Below the pieces are notes generated by a model. The model did not search any database and was not told the DNA's origin. It saw only the letters and a program-made list of their open reading frames with translations. Below, one piece after another: positions 1 to 11,897 of a DNA stretch of 64,000 nt (within the stretch, counting starts at the first letter, position 1; each line of letters starts with the position of its first letter). Where the stretch lies: assembly GCF_964204645.1 (NCBI RefSeq), contig NC_134036.1, positions 3,275,501-3,339,500 of the forward strand, given 5' to 3'. Made by a program: the position numbers and the translations under genes. This DNA is from Tubulanus polymorphus. Lineage: Eukaryota; Nemertea; Palaeonemertea; Tubulaniformes; Tubulanidae.

Positions 1-365
1 CTAATTCGACACGGGCTTAATACCGGAGATTCACTCCAATAAAAGCGGTTAAATCGTCACAAATTCCACTGAATCGTACCTTTCATTCGAGTTGAGACGC
101 CATTAATCTTCTGCAGCATCCGTGCGCGAGTAAATTAAAATTAAAATTTGTTGAAAGACTCGGTCACGATTTTCGCTTATTCCAGTATTACCTGCTCTAA
201 CGCGAATCCTTAAAAATAAGAATTTACTCCTTTTACGTGTTACTTTTGTTCGACGGATTTGAATTGTTCGATTTTCCGTTTCAGTCGGTGTTCTAGGCCG
301 GCGGAGAAACTCGCTACGGCTGATCGGCGCGCTGCGCGATTTACGAATAGTGTGGAGCATCCAAC
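1..365. other. 5' flank and presumed 5' UTR of LSM7
   Basis: No conserved gene is seen here. The stretch runs up to the LSM7 start codon at 366, which sits in the context ccaacATGG. No TATA box is evident close to the start, so this is probably a TATA-less promoter plus a short leader. Small open frames on either strand show no family features. Confidence 0.4.
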
Positions 366-1465
366 ATGGCGCACGTAAGAGATGGAAAAGGCGATCGAGA
401 GGTAAACATAAATCGTTTAATCGCGGCGTTGTGCAGCTTTTGGGCGGGTTAATAAAATGAGTGTGACAAGGACAGAAGAAAAGTGGGGGTAATGGGAATA
501 GTATTTTTTGGGATGGGGGAGGTAGAACTGTCTAATTTTAGACAAGTCAGTCGAGCTGGAGGTGGAGCGGAGCCCGGAGGGCCGGACTGGCTCGATTCGA
601 AGCGAAAAAGGAAGGTCGAAGTAAAACTGACATTTTTTTTGTTTTTCAGCCTCAACAGGAAAAGAAGAAAAAAGAGACGATCCTCGATCTGTCGAAGTAT
701 ATGGATAAAAATATACGAGTAAAATTCAGTGGAGGACGAGAAGGTGCGAAGAAAAATAGTTCAAAAATTTTTTCATCATCTAATGACGTCGACTTGAATT
801 AATCTTCAATTAATTAACGATTAATCGAAGTGAATGATATTTGTATTTTCAGCCGGTGGACTCTTGAAAGGTTTCGACCCATTGTTGAATCTTGTATTGG
901 ACGACACAGTCGAGTTTCTCCGAGGTAGGTTCTAAGTTTCCGCGAGATTGAAACCTTTTCAGGACCAGTGGGGGACCCAATGTCCCCTGTGCTAAAAGTT
1001 TACAAACCACCTAGCCGATTATGGGGTCATTGTTGATAAATCAGCTATTTGGTTTTCAAATGTCAATGCATTCCTATATGTGCTGCCATCTGGTATTGAA
1101 ACTTAACACTAAGGAGAAAATCAGAGAAATATTGCCTGGCTCTATAAGGTTTTTTAATCAGTGATGTACTTTCGAAACAATTACAAACATTTCAAAGCTA
1201 CACCCTGTCTTCTTAAGAGCATTTCTTATTTAGTTATGAGCTTTTAAGGAATCAAGGAGTCGTAAAGATCCTGTTATTACTACCCGTAATCATATTCTTA
1301 ATTTGAATTTCTTTGTTTAAAATTTCAGATCCCGATGACCCGTACAAACTAACGCAGCACACGCGCCCCCTAGGATTAGTCGTATGTCGCGGCACGTCGG
1401 TAGTTTTGATTTGTCCGTCCGACGGAATGGAAGCGATACAAAACCCGTTCATCAATCAGGAATGA
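366..1465 (+). CDS. LSM7: U6 snRNA-associated Sm-like protein LSm7 (4 coding exons)
   Basis: LSm7 is a subunit of the nuclear LSm2-8 ring, which binds the U6 snRNA 3' end, and of the cytoplasmic LSm1-7 ring, which acts with Pat1 in mRNA decapping. Coding exons are 366-374, 650-743, 853-924 and 1329-1465. Phases are 0, 1 and 1, and all borders are GT-AG. The joined product is 103 aa, the same length as human LSm7. After a short K-rich N-terminus comes ILDLSKYMDK (residues 14-23). The Sm1 motif GFDPLLNLVLDD follows at 41-52, with the RNA-contacting Asn at 47. The Sm2 motif is LVVCRGTSVVLI (75-86) with the Arg-Gly pair at 79-80. The first coding exon has only nine bases (M-A-H). The ATG was chosen because it is followed at once by a gtaaga donor and gives the family length. 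The next gene is convergent. Confidence 0.96.
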
Positions 1466-3242
1466 GTTAAAATACGACATCGGAATTCTCCGAGGACAAT
1501 TTAAAAAGTTTTGCGGAACGGAGCGTAATGATCTCGAAATAACTACCGAAAACGAAACTTTGTGCCCTCTGTGTATTTGAGCAGGATTATAATTGATAAC
1601 ATAAAGAGCCCCTAATAATAGTAGAGAATTCGGTCTTAGAAATCTTCGTAATGAGATCAAGGGGTTGCTATCGCTGTGCTGGCAAAAATATCTAGCATTT
1701 AAATATGTTTTATACAAAATACAACAAAAAAAAACCCAAAGAATATTTGTACATATGAATGTATAATAAACATGAATTGAAATTCAGATTCGTTTTTGTG
1801 ATGTTAGCCTGCGGATTTTCGAGATTTTTTTTGGATGAACACATGTCAACTGGGGCACATGTGTAGAGAAGAAAATTTGGCATTTCTTGTGAAATTAGAT
1901 TTGCAACTTTTTGTCGACCTGTCGTATCTACCAATAAATTCTCTCCGAGGAGGTACACAATTCTTGGGCAGTCGGAGTAAGGATATTCAACCCTAACTCG
2001 AGGAAAATACAAAATTGATCAGAAAGAATAACGGGACCACGAATAAAGATATACATCGACTTATTTTAAATATCAACTGTCATGGTTTTAATATTTTCAA
2101 TTAACAAATTTTTCCATCATTTTTCTATGATACATAATTACATATGTATAATACGCAAAACTATTCTTCAACAATTCTATAAATCCTACAAGTACAAATT
2201 ACGCGTCACCTTTGTATAATATTGAAAATTATTAAAATCTATTCTTTCATGTATTCAATAATATATTTCATTCGATAACAAACAAGGAATGAAAAACTGC
2301 AGTAGAATCCGCCTATAGCAGTAGCTCTATAGGCTGAGGCCACTGTACTGAGTAATAATTAAATAGGCATCAAAGACTGGAGCAATTTCGATGTTACATT
2401 GAAGTAAATGAATTTTGAAAGTCGATGACACAAAACCGCCATAAGACCCACCGATACGGTAACTGTCACTGAAGGTAATAGAACCGCAAACACATAATAA
2501 TCATATAAATATACACGTATAACGTCTTAATCTTTCACCGATATTTTCCAATAACGAAGGCAGTACTGGTCCCACGCGTTATAATGCAGAAAGTACAATA
2601 CATGTATTAAAGAACTTGCTTTTGATATTCACTCACTCTATGGGGCAACGACGAGCTTTACCGAGGATATCATTTATTCATATGTGTGCACAGCGAGTTA
2701 AGATGATGACTATAAAATTGACTAGTTCGACTAGACGGCTTCAGGTTTTAGCCACCCACCTGAGAGAGATAGCAGAGACAAACGCCAATCTGGTAATCGT
2801 TAAACAAAATGCTTCGCCGTGTACTTAAAACTATCACAGAAAAATGCTTGCATCGTTTTTCAACACAAGGAATTTTCCTCTAAATTCCACCTCTAACGTC
2901 ATTTATTCCCTAAAACACGGCTTTTTCATCTTAATGATTTTTCTATAAAAGTAAAGCACGTTAGCGTCTGTCAGCAAAGCGTTTCGAAAACATTGGAAGA
3001 ACTTCTGTCTTTTTCTCTAAAAAAAAAACATACGACACTTCAAAAACTACAGCTCTAAACTCAGCTGAACTACAGCTCATATCTAGTCAGCGCCTATCTT
3101 AACTCAGGCCGAACCGAAAAACTTCAGCATAGCACGAGCGTCGGCTCGTTTAAAACAAGTCATAATTTAAAGATCGAAGGCATTTTTTGGCAACGAATGG
3201 AGTCTAGCGCGTGCACCGGGTGGCGCCGCTTTTCGGCGACAA
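1466..3242. other. convergent 3' UTR and intergenic stretch, LSM7 / SLC25A42
   Basis: This is AT-rich DNA between two stop codons facing each other. It holds candidate poly(A) signals for LSM7 and the 3' UTR of the minus-strand carrier gene. A small hairpin, GCCTATAG (2311-2318) with CTATAGGC (2327-2334), is visible. No coding region is supported. Confidence 0.5.
1765..1770 (+). terminator. candidate LSM7 poly(A) signal AATAAA
   Basis: A canonical AATAAA lies 300 bp after the LSM7 stop codon. A second one at 2042-2047 could serve a longer transcript. Which is used cannot be told from sequence alone. Confidence 0.45.
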
Positions 3243-6200
3243 CTACTCGTGGAAGAACGGCACGCGCCGCAGCCATTTCTGTATCGTGTCGAACGTCATG
3301 AACGAAATGCCGACGGCGACCGGGCCTTTGATGAAATTCATCGTCAGTCCTTTGTAAAGTCCGCGTCGGATTCCTTCGGTCGACGCGACGCGTAATAACG
3401 TTCCTGAGATCGTCGTGTAAACAGACTCGTTACCGAATACACCTGAAATATACAACAACGTGTAAACGTTTTATTTTGATTTTGTTCGAGTTTGAATCCA
3501 AAATTCTGATATTGTACGGATATTTCCCTATGACCCCTGTCCATAAATTCCCCGATTAAATCATAAGATATCCTCTTTTTAAGATTAGATATTCCATACG
3601 CCACTCGTCAAATGCAAGAAAAAAGAAATTCAAATTCCCTGACTTCTCCCTGACTTCCAAAAAAATTGAATTCCAAGAAAAGTCAGAATTCTCTGATTTT
3701 CACTGCAGACGGAAATAATTGATTTCTCCTGATCAGTAAGAAGAACCCTTCCTCCGAAGAGGATAGAAATCGAGGTCAGCGGACTCTGAGACTCACCAGC
3801 TGTTTGCATGCGTCGTCGCACGATATCCAACGGATACGAAGACGTCTGCCCCAACAATCCGGCGATCGCTCCGAAACACAACCGATGCAACGCGGACGGG
3901 TCTTTATTTTTATAATACTCTACAACGAAAATAATGCGCAACAATTCCATCAGACATCGACAAGACGAGTTAAAACCCTTTCAGCGCTGACTAATTCATT
4001 AGATAATTAATTAACTGGCTATAATTTTGTTAATTCCATTGCAGTGCGTTGAAAATAACTGCTACAATACATTTACACAGCAAAGCAAAGCAGTGTATTG
4101 TTAGTCAGTTATATTTCACTATGTTTGACAGGTGCTGCCATCTTTCAATGGAGATAAAACTAATTACTTATAACATCAATGCACTATGATGGGGTGTTCT
4201 AGCAAAATCCAACACTGCACTGCGGTGTTTGTTGATGGTCTTTATGCCATCTTCAGAGAAGCTGAATTAGACATCAGCGACTTTCAACAGATGTTTGATG
4301 ACTACAACTCACCCCAGTGAAACTTTTTCAACGATTCGTACGTGAAGAAACTGACGCCGGAGTAAGGGACGACTCCGAGCAACGTCGGAGTGAATCCGCG
4401 ATACAGTTTCCAGATGCCTTCCTCGCGGTAAGTTTTCCGGAACACGCTGCGTAAACTGTAATACCTACAGTAACCGAAAACAAAGGACTCAATAATTAAC
4501 ACAGTCAAATACGTAGACAGAAATGGTTTGATTACATGCGCGATATAACTTTCTCAACAGTTTTCCCTAAATATTTCCGGACATGCACGTTGTTTTCCCT
4601 GACTAGATCTACTAAGAATCCAATCAATTAAACTAACACAGTCAAATATGTAGACATTGACAGAAACCGTTTGATATAAAGCGCGATATAGCAATCTTAA
4701 CATATTTCCCAGATTTTTAGCATTTAACAAAATTCCCCAACTTTTTTAAGGAAAGATATTTTCCTGACTTTCCCACTGATTTCCAGTTTCATAGACCGGT
4801 ATCAAAGTTATCCCTAGGGATAACTCCTAAATCTGGTTAACAACCACCATAATAACAATGAGAAACCATGGCTATAACTGAGAAATTTCAAGATGTTCCC
4901 AGGGACTATTTTGCTTGCACATCCATGAAACCCAGCCCAGGTTAGCGGTCACTGTCTATGATAGCCGCTGTAACTGTTAAACTAGCCTCACAGTTTTATT
5001 TCTGTGGATAACTGAAATATTGAGACTTACTTTTTTCGTTCGGTGACGGCCATTCGAGCTCGAACCATGTCCAACGGATAGGTACAAGATACAGCAGTAA
5101 CACCGGCCAGACTGCCGGCTATAAACCTCGGCAGTGGCGCTAATACTCTACAACAACAAAATACAACAGACGAATCTTTCAAACTGAGAGTCATTCAAAA
5201 GTGTTTATGAATATTGGTGTTTATCAGATAGTTGTGGGGTATTAAAATTGAAGTTTACGTTCACCAAAAGAAGTGATATTCGTAAGCCAGAAGATGCTGT
5301 CTCCAAATCCAAAGATGCCTAAGTTCAAGTATGTGGTATGTCCAAAAGCCACTATGGGGAGAGTGACGATCAGGTTTTTTACACAATTACGCTCAATTTC
5401 CCTGACCCGCGACCAAAAATTCCCCGATCAAATGATCAGATATCCCGAAGGAGGATGCTTCAACATGTAGAAGTTCATTGTGCCACCAAATGCACCAGGG
5501 GCCAGTTGTGTTAGAGTTACGTTAATAGTTGATATAGTGACAATTCAAATTGCACCGTAACTTTGGTATATATCCACTAGTTATCTTTTAACCAACTTAA
5601 GAGCATCTGGCCCCATGATTTCAAATCCCTTGACTTTTCTCTTGAATTTCTAGAAGAGTCAGAATTCTCTGATTTCCCCTGATGCAGCACGCGAGTAAAC
5701 AAGGGTATCAGAATAAACCAATCTAACTCGACGGAATAGAGGAGGCCGGGCGCGATCGTCCGATGTTCGTACCTCTGGTTGGTCGGATTCAGCAATCGTT
5801 TCCATTGTTCGTGCGCGGCGTATTGTATCGAGGCGTACGGTACGATACGCGCCATCGTCGCCGTGTTACCGCGCCACAACATGACGAAACCATCCGTACG
5901 GTAGGTGTTCACGATGAACCTCAGCGCCGCGACGTACGAGAACGGTGTCTTCGTCGCTGCAACGTTAAAACAACAATGTTAAGCGAATTTCGCTTTTTTG
6001 AACAATTTTTTCAGGGTGGCCACAAATCATGGTTCCCACAGTTATATGAATTCAAATTTCCCAGGTTTTTCCAAGTATTTCATGGGTGTTTTTTCAATTT
6101 TCCCAAATGGAAATGAACACATATCATTATGCTATAGTCATCATTTTAGTGGTGACTGGTTGATAAAGGTGATTTTCAAGGGGAAATCGCTGAAGAAAGA

Positions 6201-8817
6201 TGCCCTAGGCAAATGCAATACGTGAAATATAATGAATTTCCCAAATATTTCCCTGATTTGAGAAAAATTTCTCAAATTCCCAAATATTTCCAAACCAAAT
6301 TCCCAAGTTCTTCCCAATTTCCCTGTTCTGTGGGAACCATGCCACTTATATTTAATACATAGGCCTATAGTATGAGCTATACCAGCATACTAACACCCAA
6401 AAACCTCAACAAAAATATGGGATATGTCCAACAAACAGACCATAGCCTAGGACTTACAGACGGAAACTGTTTGGTTATACGCATGATCTAACTATCTCCC
6501 TGACAATTGCTTGACTTTTCTAAATAGAACAAAAAAAAATCCCTGAATTTTCCCTGGTCGCTCGAGTGTTCACCCTGTTTCCTATTTCTGTCACGTGGGG
6601 CAGAGAACAACCCGAACACTTACTTTGAAAGTTAATTTTCGTCCGATCCAACGGAGCGATGACGGTTTTTGCCACCGCGCCGGCGATGGCGCCGGCAGTC
6701 AACGACGTTAGCACTTTGTAATGATTTGGCACCTGAAGAATGAAGAGACGAGACGCGATTATACGCAGGTGCGGCGTGAAGCAGGTACGATTAGTGAAGA
6801 GATTTATGGGAACCAGATCTGAAGATTGGAGGAAATGAAAACGTTCCGGATGAAATGAAGGGTTTAATAATGAGCTCGCTTAAACCTTCGTCTATGTTTG
6901 CCCTGGATTTATTAAACCAGATCCATCCACAAATAAAACTCGAAAACTTGAAATTCTTCATTTTGGTATGTTTCGAACTCAGGGTAAAATTTTACCGGTC
7001 TCAATTTTACCGCAGTAAGAGACAGAGTCTGCTGTATTTCACAAACTGTTACTCAGTATTTGGCACCAACTCGGGGTAGAATTTTACCGGTCTCAACTTT
7101 ACCGCAGTAAGAGACTGAGTCTACTGTATTTCACAAACTCTTACTCCGTATTTGACACCAAATCGGGGCAGAATTTTACCAGTCTCAACTTTACCGCGGT
7201 AAGAGACAAAGTCTATTGTATTTCAAAAACTCTTACTCAGCATTTGACACCAATTCGGGGTAGAATTCTACCGGTCTCAACTTTACCGCAGTAAGAGACA
7301 GAGTCTGCTGTATATCACAAACTCTTACTCAGTATTTGACATCAATTCGGGGTAGAATTTTACCAGTCTCAACTTTACCGCAGTAAGAGACTGAGTCTAC
7401 TGTATTTCACAAACTCTTACTCCGTATTTGACACCAAATCGGGGTAGAATTTTACCAGTCTCAACTTTACCGCGGTAAGAGACAGAGTCTATTGTATTTC
7501 AAAAACTCTTACTCAGCATTTGACACCAATTCGGGGTAGAATTCTACCGGTCTCTACTTTACCGCAGTAAGAGACAGAGTCTACTGTATTTCACAAACTC
7601 TTACTCCGTATTTGACACCAACTCGGGCAGAATTGTATCAGTTTCTACTTAAAAGCAGAAAGAGACAGAGTCAACTAAACAGTCGCCTCAAACTCTTAAT
7701 CAGTATAGGAAGCACTTCGAGTAAACCAATAAACTTCTAAAAGCTCATTTGCTACTAAAGTCAGCCTGTTTAAGCTCGAGAGAGATCAGAGATACAAGGA
7801 GTAAGCGTGCTCTGAAACTGAGTATCAACGGCTCGTGAATTATCTAGATTACCTTGTGAGAGCCGACTGTAGCCGTTGCTCCGGAATGATGGTCGACGTC
7901 AGCGTGACCGGTATCAATGATAAATGACGGCACCTACACCACACAAAAATACACACAACTATCATTTCTATCATGCTCTCAGCCGGTAAACAGTGCTGAA
8001 TGAACCAACTCAATATCTAACCCTTCGCCAACCCTCCCGGACGGTGCGTTCTGTCAATCCAACACCGATGCTTGAACGGATACGACCCATCGACCCAAAG
8101 ATGACAGGCACCCTCCATTAAACACAAGATGCCGACATTCACAAAATTGGCTCCTGGTGGTATAGCTGGATGATTTCTAAGGAAACACCACACTATACGG
8201 TGGCTGGTAGACACTCATGTTAATCTTAGTTAATGAACACAACCCACAGTTAGATCTGTAGAAACAGTTTATTTCTTTACAGTTTCGAGGTTAAAACTAA
8301 ACCTCATCTTCAGAGGAACAAAAAATATGTATTTTTTGTTCGTCTGAAGATGAGGTTTAGTTTGAGGTGAGTTTTCACCATACTTCAACATCGGGGAATC
8401 AAAATGTTTAATGACCTTTTTCTCTGATGATGAAGTTAAAAATTTGAAAAACTGTCCGAACAAACTGTTAAATCATCCGCTGTTGGTTTTGTGACTGTAG
8501 AGCCTATGTTTTAACACGAGATCAATGAAAGCATTAGACAATATTCAATCAAATATTAATCGTGCAGACTACAAAATCAGGGGATTCTACACATTCTAAT
8601 TATGGAAAGGTGTTAAAAGAGGGTTTTAGAAAATCATAAACATCACTGAGCACTAATAGCACCGTTAAATATCAATCACTAGAAATAATACAGCGAAAAA
8701 TGGTATGTTTTTTACCCTCTGATTCAGTTTGTGTTCGTCTTTTTCAGCGACTATGATTTGTAGATTCTTGGCCCCGGCCGGCGCGTCGCACGACCCGCCG
8801 ATCTTATCAACCCCCAT
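3243..8817 (-). CDS. SLC25A42: mitochondrial coenzyme A carrier, SLC25A42-like (8 coding exons)
   Basis: This is a mitochondrial carrier family protein of the inner membrane. SLC25A42 exchanges coenzyme A and related adenine nucleotides. Coding exons in transcript order are 8817-8716, 7933-7853, 6732-6624, 5956-5773, 5147-5031, 4464-4313, 3919-3797 and 3442-3243. All introns are GT-AG and the phases close to 1,068 nt, giving 355 aa. The three carrier repeats each carry the P-x-[DE]-x-x-[KR] signature: PLDRTK (88-93), PLDMVR (183-188) and PLDIVR (278-283). SLC25A42-like stretches include [15 protein letters not shown] and RRRMQTAG. Human SLC25A42 is 318 aa; the extra residues lie in the first two, unconserved exons, so the start at 8817 is less certain than the core. 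SLC25A16-type carriers are the main alternative. It starts head to head with the calmodulin-like gene. Confidence 0.93.
3540..6565. repeat. dispersed degenerate TTCCCTGACTTT-type repeat fragments in SLC25A42 introns
   Basis: Short related stretches rich in ttccctgactt, tccccgat and tctgattt recur in several introns. They lie near 3540-3740, 4560-4790, 5390-5440, 5616-5685, 6000-6330 and 6487-6565. They look like decayed copies of one dispersed element. Exons of the carrier gene lie between them. Confidence 0.5.
5497..5617. mobile_element. diverged MITE-like element, intron of SLC25A42
   Basis: The stretch starts with aggggccagttgtgttag and ends with taagagcatctggcccc, giving roughly inverted ends GGGGCCAG and CTGGCCCC. 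The ends resemble those of the better-preserved elements at 16,946 and 17,243. No coding capacity is seen. Confidence 0.45.
6976..7670. repeat. 92-bp minisatellite, about 7.5 units, in SLC25A42 intron
   Basis: The landmark GGGG of cggggtagaattttacc recurs at 7073, 7165, 7257, 7349, 7441 and 7533, a constant step of 92 bp. Degenerate end units start near 6982 and 7625. Each unit contains the inverted repeat TTACCGCGGTAA, or a variant with CAG. Variants recur every third unit (276 bp), which shows a second-level period. The array lies in the intron between the exons at 6624-6732 and 7853-7933. Confidence 0.9.
8294..8363. repeat. near-perfect 34-bp-arm hairpin in SLC25A42 intron 1
   Basis: Arms 8294-8327 and 8330-8363 are inverted complements with one mismatch and a two-base loop. 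They begin AAACTAAACCTCATCTTC and read symmetrically. It could fold in RNA as well as DNA. Its origin may be a palindromic mobile element. Confidence 0.85.
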
Positions 8818-9789
8818 GATACGCTCCCTAGCGGCCACCATGAGAACTAATACCGCAGTCGGTCGAACTGGACTGAGTTAAGTGTAAAGATGATGATTCA
8901 CATCACATGACGCCACCTGGTGAGAAGAGAAGATATTGCATGGACATTTTAATGAGTAATCCTGACAAATTGATGAATCAAATGCCTTTTAACTTTAAGT
9001 TTCACGACGACCTAAAAGATAGGTGCAATTTCAAATAGCCCTAGTTCAGTAACACGCCTTCTTAATCTGGTCGGGGGCGATGACATGTCAACCTGGACCA
9101 ATCATTGAACGGGGAGCTGATGAATTGAAAAAACAAATCAGACTCGCGTCAAATCAAATAGCTCTCTTGGATTTAGCCAATTAAAGGGGCTAGGCCTATA
9201 CTGTCCTCGTTAAAAACAGAAGCAAAGCGATGTCTAGACAAGATGAAGCATCTAGTTCAAAGGAATTGTATTTCGAGGAGTGATAGCTGGGCTTGAACTC
9301 AGTTGTCACGATCCACAATGGCCAATTTTGAATGCTAGACTACTAAAAAAGCCATAGGTAGGTCAGGTAGGTGAACGATTTAGACACAGACTACATTGAA
9401 CGTAGTTTCTATCATTTCACGAATAACAAGCGATTGATTTCACGGTTCAACCGATTTGATTCAACGAGAATACCTTTAACAATTAACGAAACACTGTGTG
9501 ACGATCAGGCATTGATTAATTACTATAAACCTCTTAAATTAGTAATTACTCCGACGGCGAATCTAGAGAAACGGAAGTGCTGTCAAAAATGGAACAAATC
9601 TGCAGCACTTTCGAAAAATTGTACCAAACCAGGAAAACTAGGGCTTTTTAACCTATAGAAGTTAATTCTTGATAGTTTTATCAATAATTCTATACCTATC
9701 GGTTGATAAAATTAGCAAATAACTATTTTTCAGTAAAAAGATGTTTTTAAAATTCGCCGCGGAGTCGTTTTTCGGGAACTTCCGTCAGA
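8818..9789. promoter_or_regulatory. head-to-head intergenic region, SLC25A42 / CALML4
   Basis: About 970 bp separate the two divergent start codons, so promoters of both genes should lie here. An open frame of about 95 codons at 9371-9658 has no recognisable features and is not called as a gene. No TATA box is clearly placed for either gene. Confidence 0.4.
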
Positions 9790-11897
9790 ATGGTGAGTTT
9801 TGCTAAGTGTAAATTTCCGTCTTTCCTCGTTGAAATGCTCGTTTTTCGTTCGGTTTATCGCGTGTATTTCAACATCAGCCTTTCGAGTGATTTTATTTTC
9901 ATGTTTCAGGCGCGGTTTTTCAGTCAGAAAGATATCGATGGTAAGTTTAAATCGGGTATAGAGTGTTCGTAGAATTCACTTCCGGGTTTGGTTTCCGGGT
10001 TTCTCTGTCAGGACAGAATGACATTCTTGAAAAACATTACTTCTTGATACTGGATCCACCACAGGGATTTATCACAATTGTCAATTGATTTTAAATGAAT
10101 AAAACCAGTATCTATGAACAACTCCAGTATCCCTTTTTTTATAATACAGGGATACTGGGAGTTGGTTATTGATACTGGTTTTATTCATTTACTATCAATT
10201 GTAACAAGTCCCTGTGAGATCCACAAAACCACAGGGGCGCGTATCAGAGTTGTAGATTAATGCAAAAACGATAATCTGTTAATCCAATGTCTATGATGTA
10301 TGTTATTTTATATAACACTATGTGTAACTTTTAGTGAATTTTTGTTTTTTGCAGAATTCAAAGAATGTTTTTTCCTGTACGCTCGTCGCGGGTATGTGGT
10401 GGACGATGCCGAGTTGTCGCTGATAACGCGTTCGCTAGGATTCAGCGTCACTGCTGAGGAAACCGAGAGATACTACACAAAATATAGCAAAGGTCAGCGA
10501 TAAGGACAAGACATAGAATTAGAAAGCCCTGAAAAACCTGCATTATGAAGTTAAGATTGACAGAGGATTTTAATGTTTGGGATTTTATTGAGCTGAAACG
10601 TCAAAATCTTCCATTGGTACTGTCGAGATTTTTTTCTTCAATTGAATTAGATAGTTACTTATCCTCGGAAAACTAACTTCTCTTAACCATTTACATTTTA
10701 GAGGCTTTCTAGAATAATCTGATTTTGTGAATGGAAAGATGACTAGTTGAACAGACGGATGACTTTTAGTTGAAAGTGTCATTCGAACTGTACCATGCGC
10801 TGATCTATTTCTCATTCGAATACAGAATGTTTATAGAATTATTAGTTTTTTTTAGTTCTTTCTTCACAACAAAATGTATCCTTCCGTTATCATCTAGATT
10901 CAGAATACAGGACGCTTTTGAAAAAAGATCTTTATATGATAGCCATACTTCCTCGAATTGCTTTAATATTTGCTTCGAATTCTCCGTAAAATTTCAGACG
11001 GTAAAATTGACTTCGCCACATTCCTCGAACTGCTGTACGAACACTCGAAAATTGAGAGCGCCGAGAAAGAGATCGTAGCCGCGTTCGAAGCGACGGACAC
11101 CGCCAAACGCGGATACGTGACGTCATCCGAGTTCAGACATATACTCACCAGTTTCGGAGAAAAACTGACCAAAAAAGAAGGTACATTTTTTCGAAGCAAA
11201 TTAAAACGAGTTGTAGATGAGTGTGTTGGGATCAATTGTTTAGGAGTTGGTAAAAAATACCAGATGGATAAACACCGCATTAACAATGAACTTTTCACTA
11301 CAGTCAACCCCAGACATACCGCCCTCCCATATACCGCCACCTCCGCTTACCACCAGGTTTTCTCAATGTACATCTTTATACAAATCCAGTCAAACACCCC
11401 CCTCCCATATACCGCCATACTCTAAACCGCCAAAATGGTTGTGGGCGGTATATCGGGGGTTTACTGTATGTCAACTATCCAATGGTGAACCCACTTTAAA
11501 CCATAGCAATAAAGTTTTCATTGTCTCTATGCGTCAACTATCTACTAGCCAACTCTTACCAACTGCAGCCCCTGTTGTCGAAGACTAGTAGAAACTGTGT
11601 AGGTTTAAACTAGATTTTATTAGAAATCAAGCTACTAGTAGTGAAGGGTAGTAAAAAAATTACGACTGCAGAGTTAAAAGCTTGGGGTTTTATGCTGAAT
11701 GGTGGGGCATTTTTACGAATAAGATGAGGAATTTGAGAAGTTTGGTAAATGAAATGCCGGCCTCAAAATAATGTTGTTCACATTTTTTTTTTGTTGCAGT
11801 CGACTCGATGCTGAAAGAAGCCGGAGTGCCACCTGGCGGCAAAGTGAAGTACATAGATCTGATAAAGACAATGATGACCCCGGTGCCGGATTATTAA
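9790..11897 (+). CDS. CALML4: calmodulin-like protein 4 (5 coding exons)
   Basis: CALML4 is a calmodulin-related light chain; in mammals it binds MYO7B in the intermicrovillar adhesion complex. Coding exons are 9790-9792, 9910-9940, 10355-10492, 10998-11180 and 11800-11897. Phases close to 453 nt, giving 150 aa (human about 153). The N-terminus MARFFSQKDIDEFKECFFLY aligns with CALML4. The C-terminus ends TPVPDY, like the family's GRDY end. The first coding exon is the ATG alone, the intron placement known from calmodulin genes. All four EF-hand loops are degenerate: loop 1 (20-31) is shortened, loop 2 (about 55-66, YSKDGKIDFATF) keeps only part of its ligands, and loops 3 (about 90-102) and 4 (about 125-137) lack most acidic positions. 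Calcium binding is therefore doubtful, as in human CALML4. An out-of-frame ATG at 9741 precedes the start. Confidence 0.93.
10052..10223. mobile_element. 172-bp inverted-repeat element in CALML4 intron 2
   Basis: Outer ends ggatcc-cacagggatttatcacaattg and caattgtaacaagtccctgtgagatcc are inverted complements. The inner arms also match: aaccagtatctatgaacaac against gttggttattgatactggtt, and ccagtatccct against agggatactgg. The whole stretch can fold into one long imperfect hairpin. It has no coding capacity and looks like a palindromic MITE. Confidence 0.75.

Noticed and set aside
4806-4825. Perfect 20-bp palindrome agttatccctagggataact, similar to a conserved core of mitochondrial large-subunit rRNA (possible nuclear mitochondrial copy).
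   Set aside because: The flanks show no further rRNA likeness, and a palindrome this short can arise inside a decayed repeat.
6976-7670. Regularly spaced repeats that might be taken for a CRISPR array.
   Set aside because: The 92-bp units are contiguous, without unique spacers, inside an animal gene intron.
9371-9658. 95-codon plus-strand open frame upstream of CALML4.
   Set aside because: No recognisable domain or splice context, and an AT-rich composition like the surrounding intergenic DNA.
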